DNA of 38,711 nt from Desulfobacterales bacterium (GCA_021737185.1 JAIPEL010000030.1:1-38711), one strand, 5' to 3'. Shown: positions 1 to 8,409, counted from the first letter of the stretch. The notes: generated from the letters alone by a model not told the origin. Translations and numbers: made by a program.

Positions 1-86
1 CGCGACAGAGCGCGTCCCTCCAACGGTCGATACGACCGGCGCCCCATCAATGGTTCGTCCGTTACGCGGACTTTGGCGGAGCCCTG
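1..86. repeat. Partial copy of a dispersed palindromic repeat at the window edge
   Basis: Bases 1-24 match the right half of the repeat at 11051-11110 (CGCGACAGAGCGCGTCCCTC), and bases 65-86 match its trailing block (CGCGGACTTTGGCGGAGCCC, also at 11115-11135). The left half lies outside the window. About 40 unrelated bases separate the two matching blocks here, against about 4 in the copy at 11051, so this copy is diverged or interrupted. Nothing else is recognised between 87 and the first gene at 210. Confidence 0.7.
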
Positions 87-209
87 CGGTGCCGCCTTGT
101 GATACCCAAGGTTCGAACCTGATCGCGTTTCGAGAAACAAGAACCTTCCATGAAGATGAAAAAATGAGTATGAAGGGCATGCTGCCCAATCTGTGGGAAA
201 GGTGTTTTT

Positions 210-1067
210 TTGAAAAAGACCGGCCTCGTCATATTGGCATTTCTGGGTACCCTGGCTGCCGCCTTGATCGTGGCAGTGGCCTACGGGCACTACCTGTTCC
301 ACCTCCAAGTCGAAGCGGAAATCGACAGCCTGCTGAACCGGGCCCGGCAATCCCCGGCCGACTTGGTGGATTTGGAGCAACTGGACCGGCTCCCGAATCT
401 GCTTCAGCGGTATTTTCGCTTTACTCTGGTAAATCGAGGCACCTATATCCGCTCGGCAAACCTGATGTTTTCCGGCCTGTGTCGAACCGGGTCGAACAGG
501 CCCTGGCTTCCCATCGATGGCCGCCAGGTCCTGTGCGCCGTTCCGCCGGGATTTGTCCGGTCCACCAGCAAGACCATCGCGCCCGCTGTTTGGGTCAAAA
601 GCCGGGACCGCTATATGGATCGACGGGGAAGCGCCCTATCCAAGATCTTTTCCGTCGTCGATGTGGTCGATGACGAAGGAGGTCCCCTGGATCAATCCGA
701 ACTGCTGCGGTTTTTGTCAGAAGCAGTTTGGATTCCCACGGTTTTGCTGCCCGGAAAGAATGTTGGATGGGAGCCCATCGATGAATCCTCGGCCAGGGTG
801 GTCATTACCGACGGTGACAACCGGGCCGCTGCACGGGTGGCTTTTGGCGATGACGGCTCGATTCTACAGATCACCACGTCAGGCCGATACCGGAAAATGG
901 ACGAAGAGTATCGCCGAACCGGATGGAGCGGGATCTATCGAAACTACCAAACGATCGACGGCGTAAGGGTTCCGACCGAGATGGAAGCGGTCTGGCACCT
1001 GGATTCCGGCGACTTCAACTACGCTTTGTTTTTTCTGAGCAGGGTGGAATACGATCGCAGAAGGTAG
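210..1067 (+). CDS. Membrane-anchored DUF6544-like protein of unknown function
   Basis: This 285-residue protein starts at a TTG, preceded by a purine-rich GGGAAAGG at about 197-204. A hydrophobic segment at residues 5-27 after MKK looks like an uncleaved N-terminal anchor or signal sequence, so the rest is probably periplasmic. The block around residues 160-200, with SELLRFLSEAVWIPTVLLPG and then WEPID, and the closing VEYD are, as recalled, hallmarks of the DUF6544 (DUF6920) family, whose function is unknown. The family normally reads as a soluble beta-rich domain. The next gene begins about 100 bp downstream on the same strand. No catalytic residues can be assigned. Confidence 0.75.
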   Translation: MKKTGLVILAFLGTLAAALIVAVAYGHYLFHLQVEAEIDSLLNRARQSPADLVDLEQLDRLPNLLQRYFRFTLVNRGTYIRSANLMFSGLCRTGSNRPWLPIDGRQVLCAVPPGFVRSTSKTIAPAVWVKSRDRYMDRRGSALSKIFSVVDVVDDEGGPLDQSELLRFLSEAVWIPTVLLPGKNVGWEPIDESSARVVITDGDNRAAARVAFGDDGSILQITTSGRYRKMDEEYRRTGWSGIYRNYQTIDGVRVPTEMEAVWHLDSGDFNYALFFLSRVEYDRRR

Positions 1068-1168
1068 GACTCGCCTCAAGTGGGAGTTGGAGTGCATCCG
1101 AACGTGATTTGGCGCCGGAAATCCGTTTTCTTGCAAAGCGGGAGCGTGGTGATTATTATGGGTTCGCT

Positions 1169-2935
1169 ATGACAGAATATAATGAAAAAATACCCAATCC
1201 GAAAGAGCTGGAAAAGGAAATCAGCGAGTTTCTCTCCAAGAAATTCGGTGACAGTGTGAAGATCGTCTCCCCTGTGGTGATGGCCCAGGAAATGCCCGCG
1301 GCCTCGGAAAAGGCGCCCAAGAAAGGGTCGCGCAAGCTCAAGTTCGACTTGAAACCCGAGGAGCTGATTGCCTATCTGGACCGCTACGTGGTCCGTCAGG
1401 ACCGCGCCAAGGCCATATTGGCCACCAAGATCTGCACCCACTTCAACCGGATCCAGCAAAGCAATAAAGATGAAGCGTCTGTGCCCGACATGGTCGGCAC
1501 CATCAAAAACAATGTACTGATGATCGGACCCACCGGCGTCGGCAAGACCTACATGATCAAGCTGATCGCCAACCGGATCGGCGTTCCCTTCGTCAAGGGA
1601 GATGCCACCAAATTCAGCGAGACCGGATATGTCGGCGGAGATGTGGAGGACCTGGTCCGCGACCTGGTGCGGGAGGCCGACGACGACATCGAGCTGGCGC
1701 AATACGGCATCATCTACATCGACGAAATCGACAAGATTGCTTCCAGCCGGAACTTTGTCGGTGCCGATGTGTCCCGCACAGGCGTTCAACGGGCGCTGCT
1801 CAAGCCCCTGGAAGAGACGGAAGTCGATCTGAAGGTTCCCCATGATCCGATTTCCATGATGCAGGAGATCGAACGCTTCCGCAAGACCGGAGAGCGGGAC
1901 CAGCGTTCGGTCAACACGAAAAATATCCTCTTCATCGTCAGCGGCGCCTTTACCGACCTGGTCCCCATCGTTCAGAAGCGGATGACAAAGCAGGGAATCG
2001 GGTTCGGCGCCGATATCCGCAAGGCCTCGGAGGACATCGACATCTTGCGGCATGTGCGGTCCGAAGATTTTATCGAATTCGGTTTCGAGTCCGAGTTTGT
2101 GGGGCGTCTTCCGGTAAGGGCTGTTTTCGAACAGCTTGCCGAAGAAGATCTCTTTGAAATCATGCGCAATCCCAACAACCCGATCATGCTCGGCAAAAAG
2201 CTCGATTTTGCCGCCTACGGCATCGAAATCAAATTTTCAGAAGAAGCGCTGCACCTCATTGCAGAGCAGGCATTTACCGAAAACACAGGGGCCCGGGGCC
2301 TGGTCAGCGCAGCGGAAAACCGCCTCCTCGTCTTTGAAAAACGCCTGCCCTCCACGGACCTGACCCGATTTCCGGCAACCCGGGAAATGATCGAAAATCC
2401 GGAAAAGGGCCTGGAAGCGCTCCTGCGCCAGGAAAGCAAGGAATCGACGGCCGCTGAATTCGAACGCCTCATCGAAGAAGAAAAAGCGTATGTCGCTGAA
2501 TATGTAAAGAAAAACGAAAAGAACTTCAGCAAGCGGTTCGGCCTCACCCTGACCGATTCCCGCATCCAGGCAGTCGCCTCCTACTACACGCGCAATGCCA
2601 TGGACATCGGTGCCGTCGTGGGAAAGGTCAAAGACCTGTATGAAGATATCAAGTCCCTGGAGCTGACGTTCTACAAGAAGCATGACATCAACATCGTCCT
2701 AGAGGACGATGCCGTGGACTTTATCCTCGAACTGGTGCTGGACGCCGATCTCGATATCACCGAGTACAGCCAGCGGCTTTCCGCCAGCTTCGAACACGGT
2801 CTGAAGCTGATCCGCGACAAAACCGGACAGAGCCGGTTTTTCATCGGCCGAGGCGCCCTCCAGGACCCGGAAACCTTTATCAGCAACCTCATCAAGAAGG
2901 AACTGCAGCGCTTGCCCGACTCGGCTTCTCAATAG
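1169..2935 (+). CDS. ClpX-like AAA+ unfoldase without zinc-binding domain, with long C-terminal extension
   Basis: This 588-residue ATPase belongs to the ClpX/HslU group. The Walker A motif GPTGVGKT is at residues 120-127, the pore-loop motif GYVG at 153-156, Walker B IIYIDEID at 181-188, the GIGFGA loop at 276-281 and the sensor-2 motif GARGL at 374-378. In ClpX the IGF tripeptide docks onto ClpP, so a ClpP partnership is plausible (inference). The N-terminal Cys4 zinc domain of true ClpX is absent; about 60 charged residues stand in its place. Roughly 190 helical, charged residues follow the AAA+ small domain. The frame is open upstream to 923, but those codons overlap the preceding gene, so the ATG at 1169 is preferred; no strong ribosome binding site is visible. 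ahbC follows after 42 bp. It is probably a second, specialised ClpX paralogue rather than the housekeeping one. Confidence 0.85.
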   Translation: MTEYNEKIPNPKELEKEISEFLSKKFGDSVKIVSPVVMAQEMPAASEKAPKKGSRKLKFDLKPEELIAYLDRYVVRQDRAKAILATKICTHFNRIQQSNKDEASVPDMVGTIKNNVLMIGPTGVGKTYMIKLIANRIGVPFVKGDATKFSETGYVGGDVEDLVRDLVREADDDIELAQYGIIYIDEIDKIASSRNFVGADVSRTGVQRALLKPLEETEVDLKVPHDPISMMQEIERFRKTGERDQRSVNTKNILFIVSGAFTDLVPIVQKRMTKQGIGFGADIRKASEDIDILRHVRSEDFIEFGFESEFVGRLPVRAVFEQLAEEDLFEIMRNPNNPIMLGKKLDFAAYGIEIKFSEEALHLIAEQAFTENTGARGLVSAAENRLLVFEKRLPSTDLTRFPATREMIENPEKGLEALLRQESKESTAAEFERLIEEEKAYVAEYVKKNEKNFSKRFGLTLTDSRIQAVASYYTRNAMDIGAVVGKVKDLYEDIKSLELTFYKKHDINIVLEDDAVDFILELVLDADLDITEYSQRLSASFEHGLKLIRDKTGQSRFFIGRGALQDPETFISNLIKKELQRLPDSASQ

Positions 2936-2977
2936 CCGAAACCGAGCGCTTTCCTTCTTCAACGAAAGCGATATCTC

Positions 2978-4168
2978 ATGATCGGCATCTCCAAGCTTTA
3001 CTGCGGAACCGTGGAGCCCTCGGATGCGCTTCGCTATGGGCGAATGTCTTCCAGCCTCCCGTCCCATCTGCTGCAGTTTTCCGCCGACAAACGGCCGGTG
3101 GTCGTCTGGAATGCAACCCAAAAATGCAATCTCAAGTGCGTTCACTGCTATGCGCACGCCACGGATGTTTCGACCGAAGACGAGTTGACTACGGAAGAAG
3201 GCCGAGCCCTGATCGACGATTTGGCCGGATACGGGGTGCCGGTTTTGCTTTTCTCCGGCGGCGAACCGCTGGTCCGAAAAGACCTTCCTGAACTGGCCGC
3301 CTACGCGGTCGAAAAGGGAATGCGGGCGGTCATCTCCACCAACGGCACCCTGATCACCCCCGCTGTGGCGCGGACCCTGAAAGAAATCGGGCTTTCCTAT
3401 GTCGGGATCAGCCTCGACGGCATGCGGGAGGTCAACGACCGCTTCAGAGGCGTGAAAGGCGCCTTTGACAAAGCCGTTGAAGGCATCGAAAATAGCCGGA
3501 CCGCCGGGATCAAGGTGGGCCTGCGGTTTACTATCAACAAGGCCAACGCGGCGGAAATCCCAGGCATTTTCGATCTTCTGGAGGAAAAAGACGTCCCGAG
3601 AGTCTGTTTCTATCACCTGGTCTATGCCGGAAGGGGCTCGAATCTGGTGGAGCAGGATCTGACCCACGAAGAGACCCGCAAGGCGGTCGACCTGATCATC
3701 GAACGAACGCGGGATCTGCACCAGCGGGGAAAACCCAAGGAAGTCCTCACCGTCGACAACCATGCAGACGGTCCCTACGTCTACCTTCGCCTGCTGGAAG
3801 AAGATCCCGAGCGGGCCAAGGAGGTCTATGAACTGCTCCAGATGAACGAGGGCAACAGCACCGGCCGGGGCATCGGCTGCGTCTCATGGAACGGCGATGT
3901 TCATCCGGACCAGTTCTGGCGTCATTACAGCTTCGGCAACGTCCGCAAGCGCCCCTTTTCGGAAATCTGGTCCGACACCTCCGATCCGCTCATGGCCCGA
4001 CTCAAGGACAAAAAGCCTCATGTGAAAGGACGATGCGCCTCTTGCCGGTGGCTCGATATCTGTGCCGGAAATTTTCGGGTACGGGCCGAAGCGGTTACCG
4101 GCGATCTCTGGGCCCCGGACCCGGCCTGCTACCTGACCGACGAAGAAATCGGCATCGCCCTGTCCTGA
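2978..4168 (+). CDS. ahbC: 12,18-didecarboxysiroheme deacetylase AhbC (radical SAM)
   Basis: This 396-residue radical SAM enzyme carries the cluster motif CNLKCVHC (Cys50, Cys54, Cys57), a GGEP motif at about 94-97, and a C-terminal set of cysteines (301, 353, 356, 362, 384) suited to an auxiliary iron-sulfur cluster. The opening MIGISKLYCG is, as recalled, diagnostic of AhbC (earlier called NirJ-like). AhbC removes the acetate side chains of 12,18-didecarboxysiroheme to give iron-coproporphyrin III in the siroheme-dependent heme pathway. hemB and ahbD follow on the same strand, as in Desulfovibrio. The stop codon lies inside a perfect hairpin. NirJ (heme d1) is the main alternative, but the neighbourhood favours heme b synthesis. 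Confidence 0.88.
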   Translation: MIGISKLYCGTVEPSDALRYGRMSSSLPSHLLQFSADKRPVVVWNATQKCNLKCVHCYAHATDVSTEDELTTEEGRALIDDLAGYGVPVLLFSGGEPLVRKDLPELAAYAVEKGMRAVISTNGTLITPAVARTLKEIGLSYVGISLDGMREVNDRFRGVKGAFDKAVEGIENSRTAGIKVGLRFTINKANAAEIPGIFDLLEEKDVPRVCFYHLVYAGRGSNLVEQDLTHEETRKAVDLIIERTRDLHQRGKPKEVLTVDNHADGPYVYLRLLEEDPERAKEVYELLQMNEGNSTGRGIGCVSWNGDVHPDQFWRHYSFGNVRKRPFSEIWSDTSDPLMARLKDKKPHVKGRCASCRWLDICAGNFRVRAEAVTGDLWAPDPACYLTDEEIGIALS

Positions 4169-4222
4169 ACGCCTGAAAAAAGCCTCAGGCGTTCAGGACA
4201 ATGAACTCCGGCTCCGCCGGAG
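4163..4222 (+). terminator. Stop-overlapping hairpin plus second hairpin after ahbC
   Basis: TCCTGAACGCCTGA (4163-4176) pairs perfectly with 4185-4198 around an 8-nt loop, and the ahbC stop codon (4166-4168) lies in the left arm. A second hairpin, CTCCGGC-TCC-GCCGGAG, occupies 4206-4222. There is no T tract, so it may protect the transcript end or act as a Rho-assisted stop rather than as a classical intrinsic terminator. Confidence 0.6.
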
Positions 4223-4295
4223 TAATAAAATATGCGCTTATCCGGAATCCTCAAGCTCCAGTTTCGGGGAGCCGGAGGCCGTGGGGTTTTTGGCT

Positions 4296-4370
4296 TGGAG
4301 GGCCACGCTCCGTCGTGGCCGGCATTTGGTCGTTACCGGCAAGGCGGACTAGACTGCGCGCGTCCCTCCA
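4296..4370. repeat. Dispersed palindromic repeat, copy 2
   Basis: This copy begins TGGAGGGCCACGCTCCGTCG and ends CGCGTCCCTCCA, so its termini are inverted (TGGAGGG / CCCTCCA). It matches the copy at 11051-11110 over both ends, with a different middle. It lies in the 834-bp gap between ahbC and hemB. Apart from repeats, including a short CGCAAAGTTCGCCAAGGGCG stretch at about 4474, I see no gene in that gap. Confidence 0.8.
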
Positions 4371-4690
4371 CCGGCTCCGGCTACTGGTATATTATCCAGC
4401 GGTCGAATGCAGCCCCGCCGTCAGCCGCGGTCACGACCAAATTGATTGAACAATGATACTAAAAAAGATTGAACCGCAAAGTTCGCCAAGGGCGCCAAGA
4501 TTTTTGTCCGAATCGGGTCGCCGGGGAAACTGCCCCCCGGCTCACGATTCGGCCAAATAGCCCATGCCTGCGGCAGGCTGTGGCGTCGGCTTTCGAGGGA
4601 AGCACAGAAGATGGTAATCTCGGAGATCCTTCGAGCCCGATGCATAAAACGGGCGAAACCATTTGCGGGATCGTAGGCCGGCGGCTTGTC

Positions 4691-4854
4691 CGGCGTAGCC
4701 GTAGGCGAAGACGGAAGCCGGACACCCGACACCGCAAATCGCTTTTCCCTTGGCCTGCCCCGGCGAAGCCGAAGGCGAAGACGGAAGCCGGACACCCGAC
4801 ACCGCAAATCGCTTTTCCCTTGGCCTGCCCCGGCGAAGCCGAAGGCGAAGACGG
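4691..4854. repeat. 70-bp tandem duplication upstream of hemB
   Basis: Two consecutive 70-bp units (4711-4780 and 4781-4850) are identical by eye. They are preceded by a near-copy of the unit's last 20 bases (4691-4710) and followed by the first few bases of a third unit. Each unit contains GGCGAAGCCGAAGGCGAAG. Seventy is not a multiple of three, and the apparent reading frames through it (4469-4938) have no recognisable protein features, so this is non-coding. Confidence 0.9.
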
Positions 4855-5002
4855 GCGCCCTTCGCGCTCTTGAGCGGCTTGTGGGGTCGTAGCTCACAGA
4901 GCGAAGCCCCAAGCGGGCGGTTACATGGTTTTGCTTAACAAATAAATAGCGTACCGACCCGGACCCGCCCAAACTCTGATAACTTTCCAACACGGAGACG
5001 CC

Positions 5003-5977
5003 ATGCAATTCCCCGACTATCGGCCCAGACGGATGCGGCAAAGCGAGGCCTTTCGTAGAATGATCCGGGAGACCGTCCTGACCACCGACGATTTGATTCT
5101 TCCCTTGTTTGCCGTAGGCGGCAAGAAGGTCAAAGAGCCGATTGCCTCCATGCCCGGCCAGTTTCACCTGTCTTCGGATCACCTAACGACGGTCTGCAAA
5201 CAGGCGGCAGACGCGGGGATTCCTGCGGTGATTCTGTTCGGCATTCCTGAAAAAAAGGACCCGCTCGGAACCGGGGCATACGCAAAGGACGGTACCGTGC
5301 AGCGGGCGGTAAAGGCGGTCAAGGATGCTGTCCCCGATCTTTCGGTAATTACAGATGTCTGCCTGTGCCAGTACACGGATCACGGCCACTGCGGGATGCT
5401 GGACGGCCAGATCATCGACAATGACGCCACCCTCGATCTGCTCGCCCGCACCGCCGTTTCCCACGCGGAAGCCGGCGCCGACATGGTGGCGCCTTCGGAC
5501 ATGATGGACGGAAGGGTGGCCGAAATCCGGGAGGCCTTAGATGAAGGCGGTTTTGAACGGGTGCCGATCATGTCTTACGCGGCCAAATACTGCTCGGCTT
5601 ACTACGGTCCGTTCCGGGAGGCGGCCGATTCGGCACCCAAGTTCGGAGACAGACGGACCTACCAGATGGACCCGGCCAATGCCGAAGAGGCCGTGCGCGA
5701 AGCCACCCTCGACATCGAGGAAGGAGCAGACATCATCATGGTCAAGCCGGCTCTCGCCTACCTGGATGTCATTTACCGCATCCGGCAGGAGTTCGACCTG
5801 CCCGTGGCGGCCTACAATGTCTCCGGAGAGTATGCCATGATCAAGGCGGCAGAGCAGATGGGGTGGCTCGACGGCCAAAAAGTGATGATGGAAACCCTGA
5901 CGGCCATCAAGCGGGCCGGAGCGGATATGATACTGACGTACTTTGCGCTGGAGGCGGCCAAGGCTTTGGGACGCTGA
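5003..5977 (+). CDS. hemB: Delta-aminolevulinic acid dehydratase (porphobilinogen synthase)
   Basis: This 324-residue cytosolic enzyme condenses two 5-aminolevulinate molecules into porphobilinogen, the precursor of siroheme, heme and cobalamin. Cys120, Cys122 and Cys130 in [14 protein letters not shown] form the zinc site, so this is the zinc-type rather than the magnesium-type enzyme. The two Schiff-base lysines are Lys195 ([14 protein letters not shown]) and Lys248 (MVKPALAY). Length is typical of the family. The ATG follows a GGAG about 5 bases upstream. It lies between ahbC and ahbD, and so provides the entry to the pathway that they finish. Confidence 0.96.
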   Translation: MQFPDYRPRRMRQSEAFRRMIRETVLTTDDLILPLFAVGGKKVKEPIASMPGQFHLSSDHLTTVCKQAADAGIPAVILFGIPEKKDPLGTGAYAKDGTVQRAVKAVKDAVPDLSVITDVCLCQYTDHGHCGMLDGQIIDNDATLDLLARTAVSHAEAGADMVAPSDMMDGRVAEIREALDEGGFERVPIMSYAAKYCSAYYGPFREAADSAPKFGDRRTYQMDPANAEEAVREATLDIEEGADIIMVKPALAYLDVIYRIRQEFDLPVAAYNVSGEYAMIKAAEQMGWLDGQKVMMETLTAIKRAGADMILTYFALEAAKALGR

Positions 5978-5994
5978 GGCTCAGCATTGGAAAC

Positions 5995-6088
5995 GATCCT
6001 GGATGCTGGATCCTGGATCCTGGATAGAGGCCGAAGAAAGCCAGCGAAGGTTTTTAACCAGCATCCAGGATCAAGAATCAAGGATCGA
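5995..6088. repeat. Inverted-repeat element with heptanucleotide-repeat arms, copy 1
   Basis: The left arm is a run of 7-mers of the type GATCCTG/GATGCTG (5995-6025). The right arm (6059-6086) carries the complementary types CAGCATC, CAGGATC and AAGGATC. The central 33 bases, on the minus strand, contain AAACCTT followed by CTTTCTT and GCC, as does the copy at 23719-23839. It fills most of the 192-bp gap between hemB and ahbD. Confidence 0.8.
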
Positions 6089-6169
6089 GTGCTCCTGAAT
6101 CCCTTGTCCTTCATATGGTTCCCCAATAGCAAATCACGAATAACGATTATATCGAAGTCAAAAAAGAAC

Positions 6170-7234
6170 ATGCACCCCGATACTGAAAACAAGAACAACG
6201 TCTCCACCCTCCGCCTGGTGGCCTGGGAGGTCACCCGCAACTGCAATCTTTCCTGCGTTCACTGCCGGGCGGCGGCCACCTGCGGCCCTTACACCGGAGA
6301 ACTCGATACCCCGTCGGCCTTCAAGCTGCTCGACGAGGTCTCCCGGACCGGCAGCCCCATCGTCATTTTGACCGGCGGCGAGCCCTTGCTCAGGGAGGAT
6401 ATTTTCGACATCGCCGCCTATGGCACGAAAAAGGGGCTCCGGATGGTCATGGCGCCCAACGGGACCTTGATCACTTCCGCGTCGGCGCAAAAGATGGTCG
6501 AGGCCGGGATTCAGCGGATCAGCATCAGCCTCGACGGCGCCACGGCAGAGCGGCATGACCGGTTCCGGGGCGTGGAAGGCGCCTTTTCCGGGGCGCTTTC
6601 CGGCATCGAACACGCCAAGGCGGCGGGACTCGAGTTTCAGATCAACACCACGGTCACTCAGGCCAACCTGAAAGACATCGAAAAAATCCACCGGCGGGCC
6701 GAAGAACTCGGCGCGGTGGCCCACCACATCTTTTTGCTCGTTCCCACAGGACGAGGCAAATACATCATCGATCAGGAAATCACCGCAGAGCAGTACGAAG
6801 CGACATTGAACTGGTTCTACGACCAGCGCAACAAGACCGCCATGCAGCTCAAGGCCACTTGCGCCCCGCATTACTACCGGATTCTGCGCCAGAGAGCCCG
6901 GCAGGAGGGAAAGAAGGTGACCTTCCAGACCCACGGCCTGGATGCGGTCACCCGGGGGTGTCTGGGCGGAACCGGCTTTTGCTTCATCTCCCACCGGGGA
7001 ATCGTTCAGCCTTGCGGGTTTCTGGACGTGCCCTGCGGCGACGTCACCAAAACCCCGTTTCACGAGATCTGGGAGCACTCCAAAGTCTTTCAAGACCTTC
7101 GCAACTTTTCCGCCCTCAAGGGAAAATGCGGCCGCTGCGAGTACAAGCGTGTGTGCGGCGGCTGTCGGGCCAGGGCGTATGAGGCCACCGGCGATTACAT
7201 GGCCGAAGAGCCGCTTTGCAGCTACCAACCGTAA
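6170..7234 (+). CDS. ahbD: AdoMet-dependent heme synthase AhbD (radical SAM)
   Basis: This 354-residue radical SAM protein has CNLSCVHC (Cys25, Cys29, Cys32) and GGEP at about residue 76-79. Its C-terminal SPASM-like cysteines (Cys320, 323, 329, 332, 350) lie in a CEYKRVCGGCRARA context recalled as characteristic of AhbD. The enzyme converts the two propionates of iron-coproporphyrin III into vinyl groups, giving heme b. The ATG at 6170 was chosen because the frame upstream (to 5987) runs through the heptanucleotide repeat element and has no domain content. No strong ribosome binding site is visible. The TAA stop lies in a hairpin. ahbA/ahbB (siroheme decarboxylase) are not in this window. 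Confidence 0.9.
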   Translation: MHPDTENKNNVSTLRLVAWEVTRNCNLSCVHCRAAATCGPYTGELDTPSAFKLLDEVSRTGSPIVILTGGEPLLREDIFDIAAYGTKKGLRMVMAPNGTLITSASAQKMVEAGIQRISISLDGATAERHDRFRGVEGAFSGALSGIEHAKAAGLEFQINTTVTQANLKDIEKIHRRAEELGAVAHHIFLLVPTGRGKYIIDQEITAEQYEATLNWFYDQRNKTAMQLKATCAPHYYRILRQRARQEGKKVTFQTHGLDAVTRGCLGGTGFCFISHRGIVQPCGFLDVPCGDVTKTPFHEIWEHSKVFQDLRNFSALKGKCGRCEYKRVCGGCRARAYEATGDYMAEEPLCSYQP

Positions 7235-7277
7235 AATTTCTTCGAAATTTTACTTTGTGCGGCTTCGCCGCATTTTT
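7231..7277 (+). terminator. Twin-hairpin terminator of ahbD
   Basis: GTAAAATTTC (7231-7240) pairs with GAAATTTTAC (7244-7253) around TTC and contains the TAA stop. A second hairpin, TGCGGC-TTC-GCCGCA (7258-7272), is followed by five T, giving a convincing intrinsic terminator. Confidence 0.75.
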
Positions 7278-7375
7278 CTAAGTTACCCCCTCTCCGGAAG
7301 GCCTGCACCTGCCGCCCCCTCAGGTATGGTGTGGCCCAAATAATAGAAAAAAATTCTACGCCTTGTCGCCGAGAT

Positions 7376-7606
7376 TCTATTTCGTCATTCCCGCGAAAGC
7401 GGGAATCCAGAGGCGGTTTTGGCCGGACTGCCGCTTTTGCTGGAGTGTCTATCTTTTCTAAGCTGTTTCTGAGATGTAACACTGGTAACCGTTCCAATCG
7501 ACATATCATCGGTTTTGGGCCCCGCAAAACGGCTTTTGAATCAGGCATCCCCATGGCTCTCGTCTCGTTGCGCTCGGGACATGGTCGGAACGACGAATTT
7601 CGATGA
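7376..7606. repeat. MITE-like repeat unit with CGTCATTCCCGCG hairpin
   Basis: The left end has ATTCCCGC-GAAA-GCGGGAAT (7387-7406), the widely dispersed hairpin repeat often mis-translated as a KAGI or PRKRES peptide. The right end (about 7583-7605), read on the minus strand, gives ATTCGTCGTTCCGACC, similar to the left-end TTTCGTCATTCCCGC, so the termini are roughly inverted. The 91-residue reading frame across it (7331-7606) is a translation of this repeat. The rest of the 569-bp gap between ahbD and the CBS gene holds no gene that I can see. Confidence 0.6.
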
Positions 7607-7803
7607 ACGGCTCTTTTCTTGAGATTCCATTGGGGCTCTGATATATGAAAATGGACGGGCTGATGGGCAGGGGCAATTCAAGTTACCTACGAAATCTCGG
7701 GCTCCAATCAACCATTCGACCATTCAACTGATCGCCCCTCGTCCTTCCCCTTCAGCGTCAACTCGGACGCCAGCATGTGTTTTCTTCCCTACGGAGGCAC
7801 GCC

Positions 7804-8409
7804 ATGAAGGTTTGCGATCTGATGATTCCCGAGCCGATCACCGTTGGCGAGAGCGCTTCGATCCAGGACGCGATCGAAACGATGAAGATCAATTCCATCC
7901 GTCATCTGCCGGTCGTGAACAAACGGAAACATCTGAAAGGCTTTATCACCCTTGCCGATCTCAAGGCGGGACTTTTGCCCAGCATGATCGGAGACATTTC
8001 ACTGGCCGACCTCATCATCCGGGATCCGATCGTGGTGGGCCCCGACGACGACGTGGAAATCGCAGCCCAGCTCATCTACAAGCACAAGATCGGGGGGATA
8101 CCGGTGGTCGAAGACGGCAAGCTGGCCGGCATCATCACCGAGACCGACATCCTGCGCGCCTTCATCGACATGATGGGGATTCTGACCTCATCGTCGAGGA
8201 TAGACGTGGTCATCGAGGAAAAACCGGGGGCCTTTAAAAAAGCGGCGCAAATCATTGAAGACAGCGGCGGAGACGTCATCAACGTGGGCATGGCGGCCCG
8301 AAAGCGGGGCAAGCGAACGTACTACTTCCGCCTTTCGGCCTGCAAGACCAACAGCATTCGAAAGGCGCTGGAAAAAGAGGGCTTTACGGTCTCGGCCAAT
8401 ATGGACTGA
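7804..8409 (+). CDS. CBS-pair protein with C-terminal ACT-like domain (AcuB-like)
   Basis: This 201-residue soluble protein has two CBS repeats. The first is at about 1-60 (VCDLMIPEPITV to RHLPVVN) and the second at about 70-125 (IRDPIVVGPDD to GGIPVVEDGKLAGIITETDIL). An ACT-like segment follows at about 137-200 (VVIEEKPGAFKKAAQIIEDSGG). CBS pairs usually bind adenosine nucleotides and ACT domains amino acids, so a sensor or regulatory role is likely; the ligand is unknown. The ATG at 7804 follows GGAGG with good spacing, and the longer frame from 7777 is rejected. Domain order matches proteins annotated AcuB, but no acetoin genes are nearby. A stop-overlapping hairpin follows. Confidence 0.85.
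   Translation: MKVCDLMIPEPITVGESASIQDAIETMKINSIRHLPVVNKRKHLKGFITLADLKAGLLPSMIGDISLADLIIRDPIVVGPDDDVEIAAQLIYKHKIGGIPVVEDGKLAGIITETDILRAFIDMMGILTSSSRIDVVIEEKPGAFKKAAQIIEDSGGDVINVGMAARKRGKRTYYFRLSACKTNSIRKALEKEGFTVSANMD

Noticed and set aside
50..673. 207-codon + frame overlapping the first gene
   Set aside because: It begins in the dispersed repeat and runs out of frame through the DUF6544-like gene, which has family motifs and a membrane anchor.
923..1168. N-terminal extension of the ClpX-like gene
   Set aside because: It overlaps the preceding gene out of frame and contains no conserved sequence.
1076..3763. Long minus-strand frames (1076-2053, 2699-3763) opposite the ClpX-like and ahbC genes
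   Set aside because: Antisense shadows of well-supported genes; composition is typical of reverse-frame artefacts.
4201..4938. Several short frames in the ahbC-hemB gap
   Set aside because: They translate the palindromic and 70-bp repeats; a 70-bp unit shifts frame between copies, so it is not coding.
5995..6088. CRISPR array
   Set aside because: The 7-base repeats have no spacers and face each other across a core; no array or cas gene is seen in the window.
7331..7606. 91-residue frame
   Set aside because: The peptide is a translation of the CGTCATTCCCGCG repeat, a frequent false gene in many genomes.
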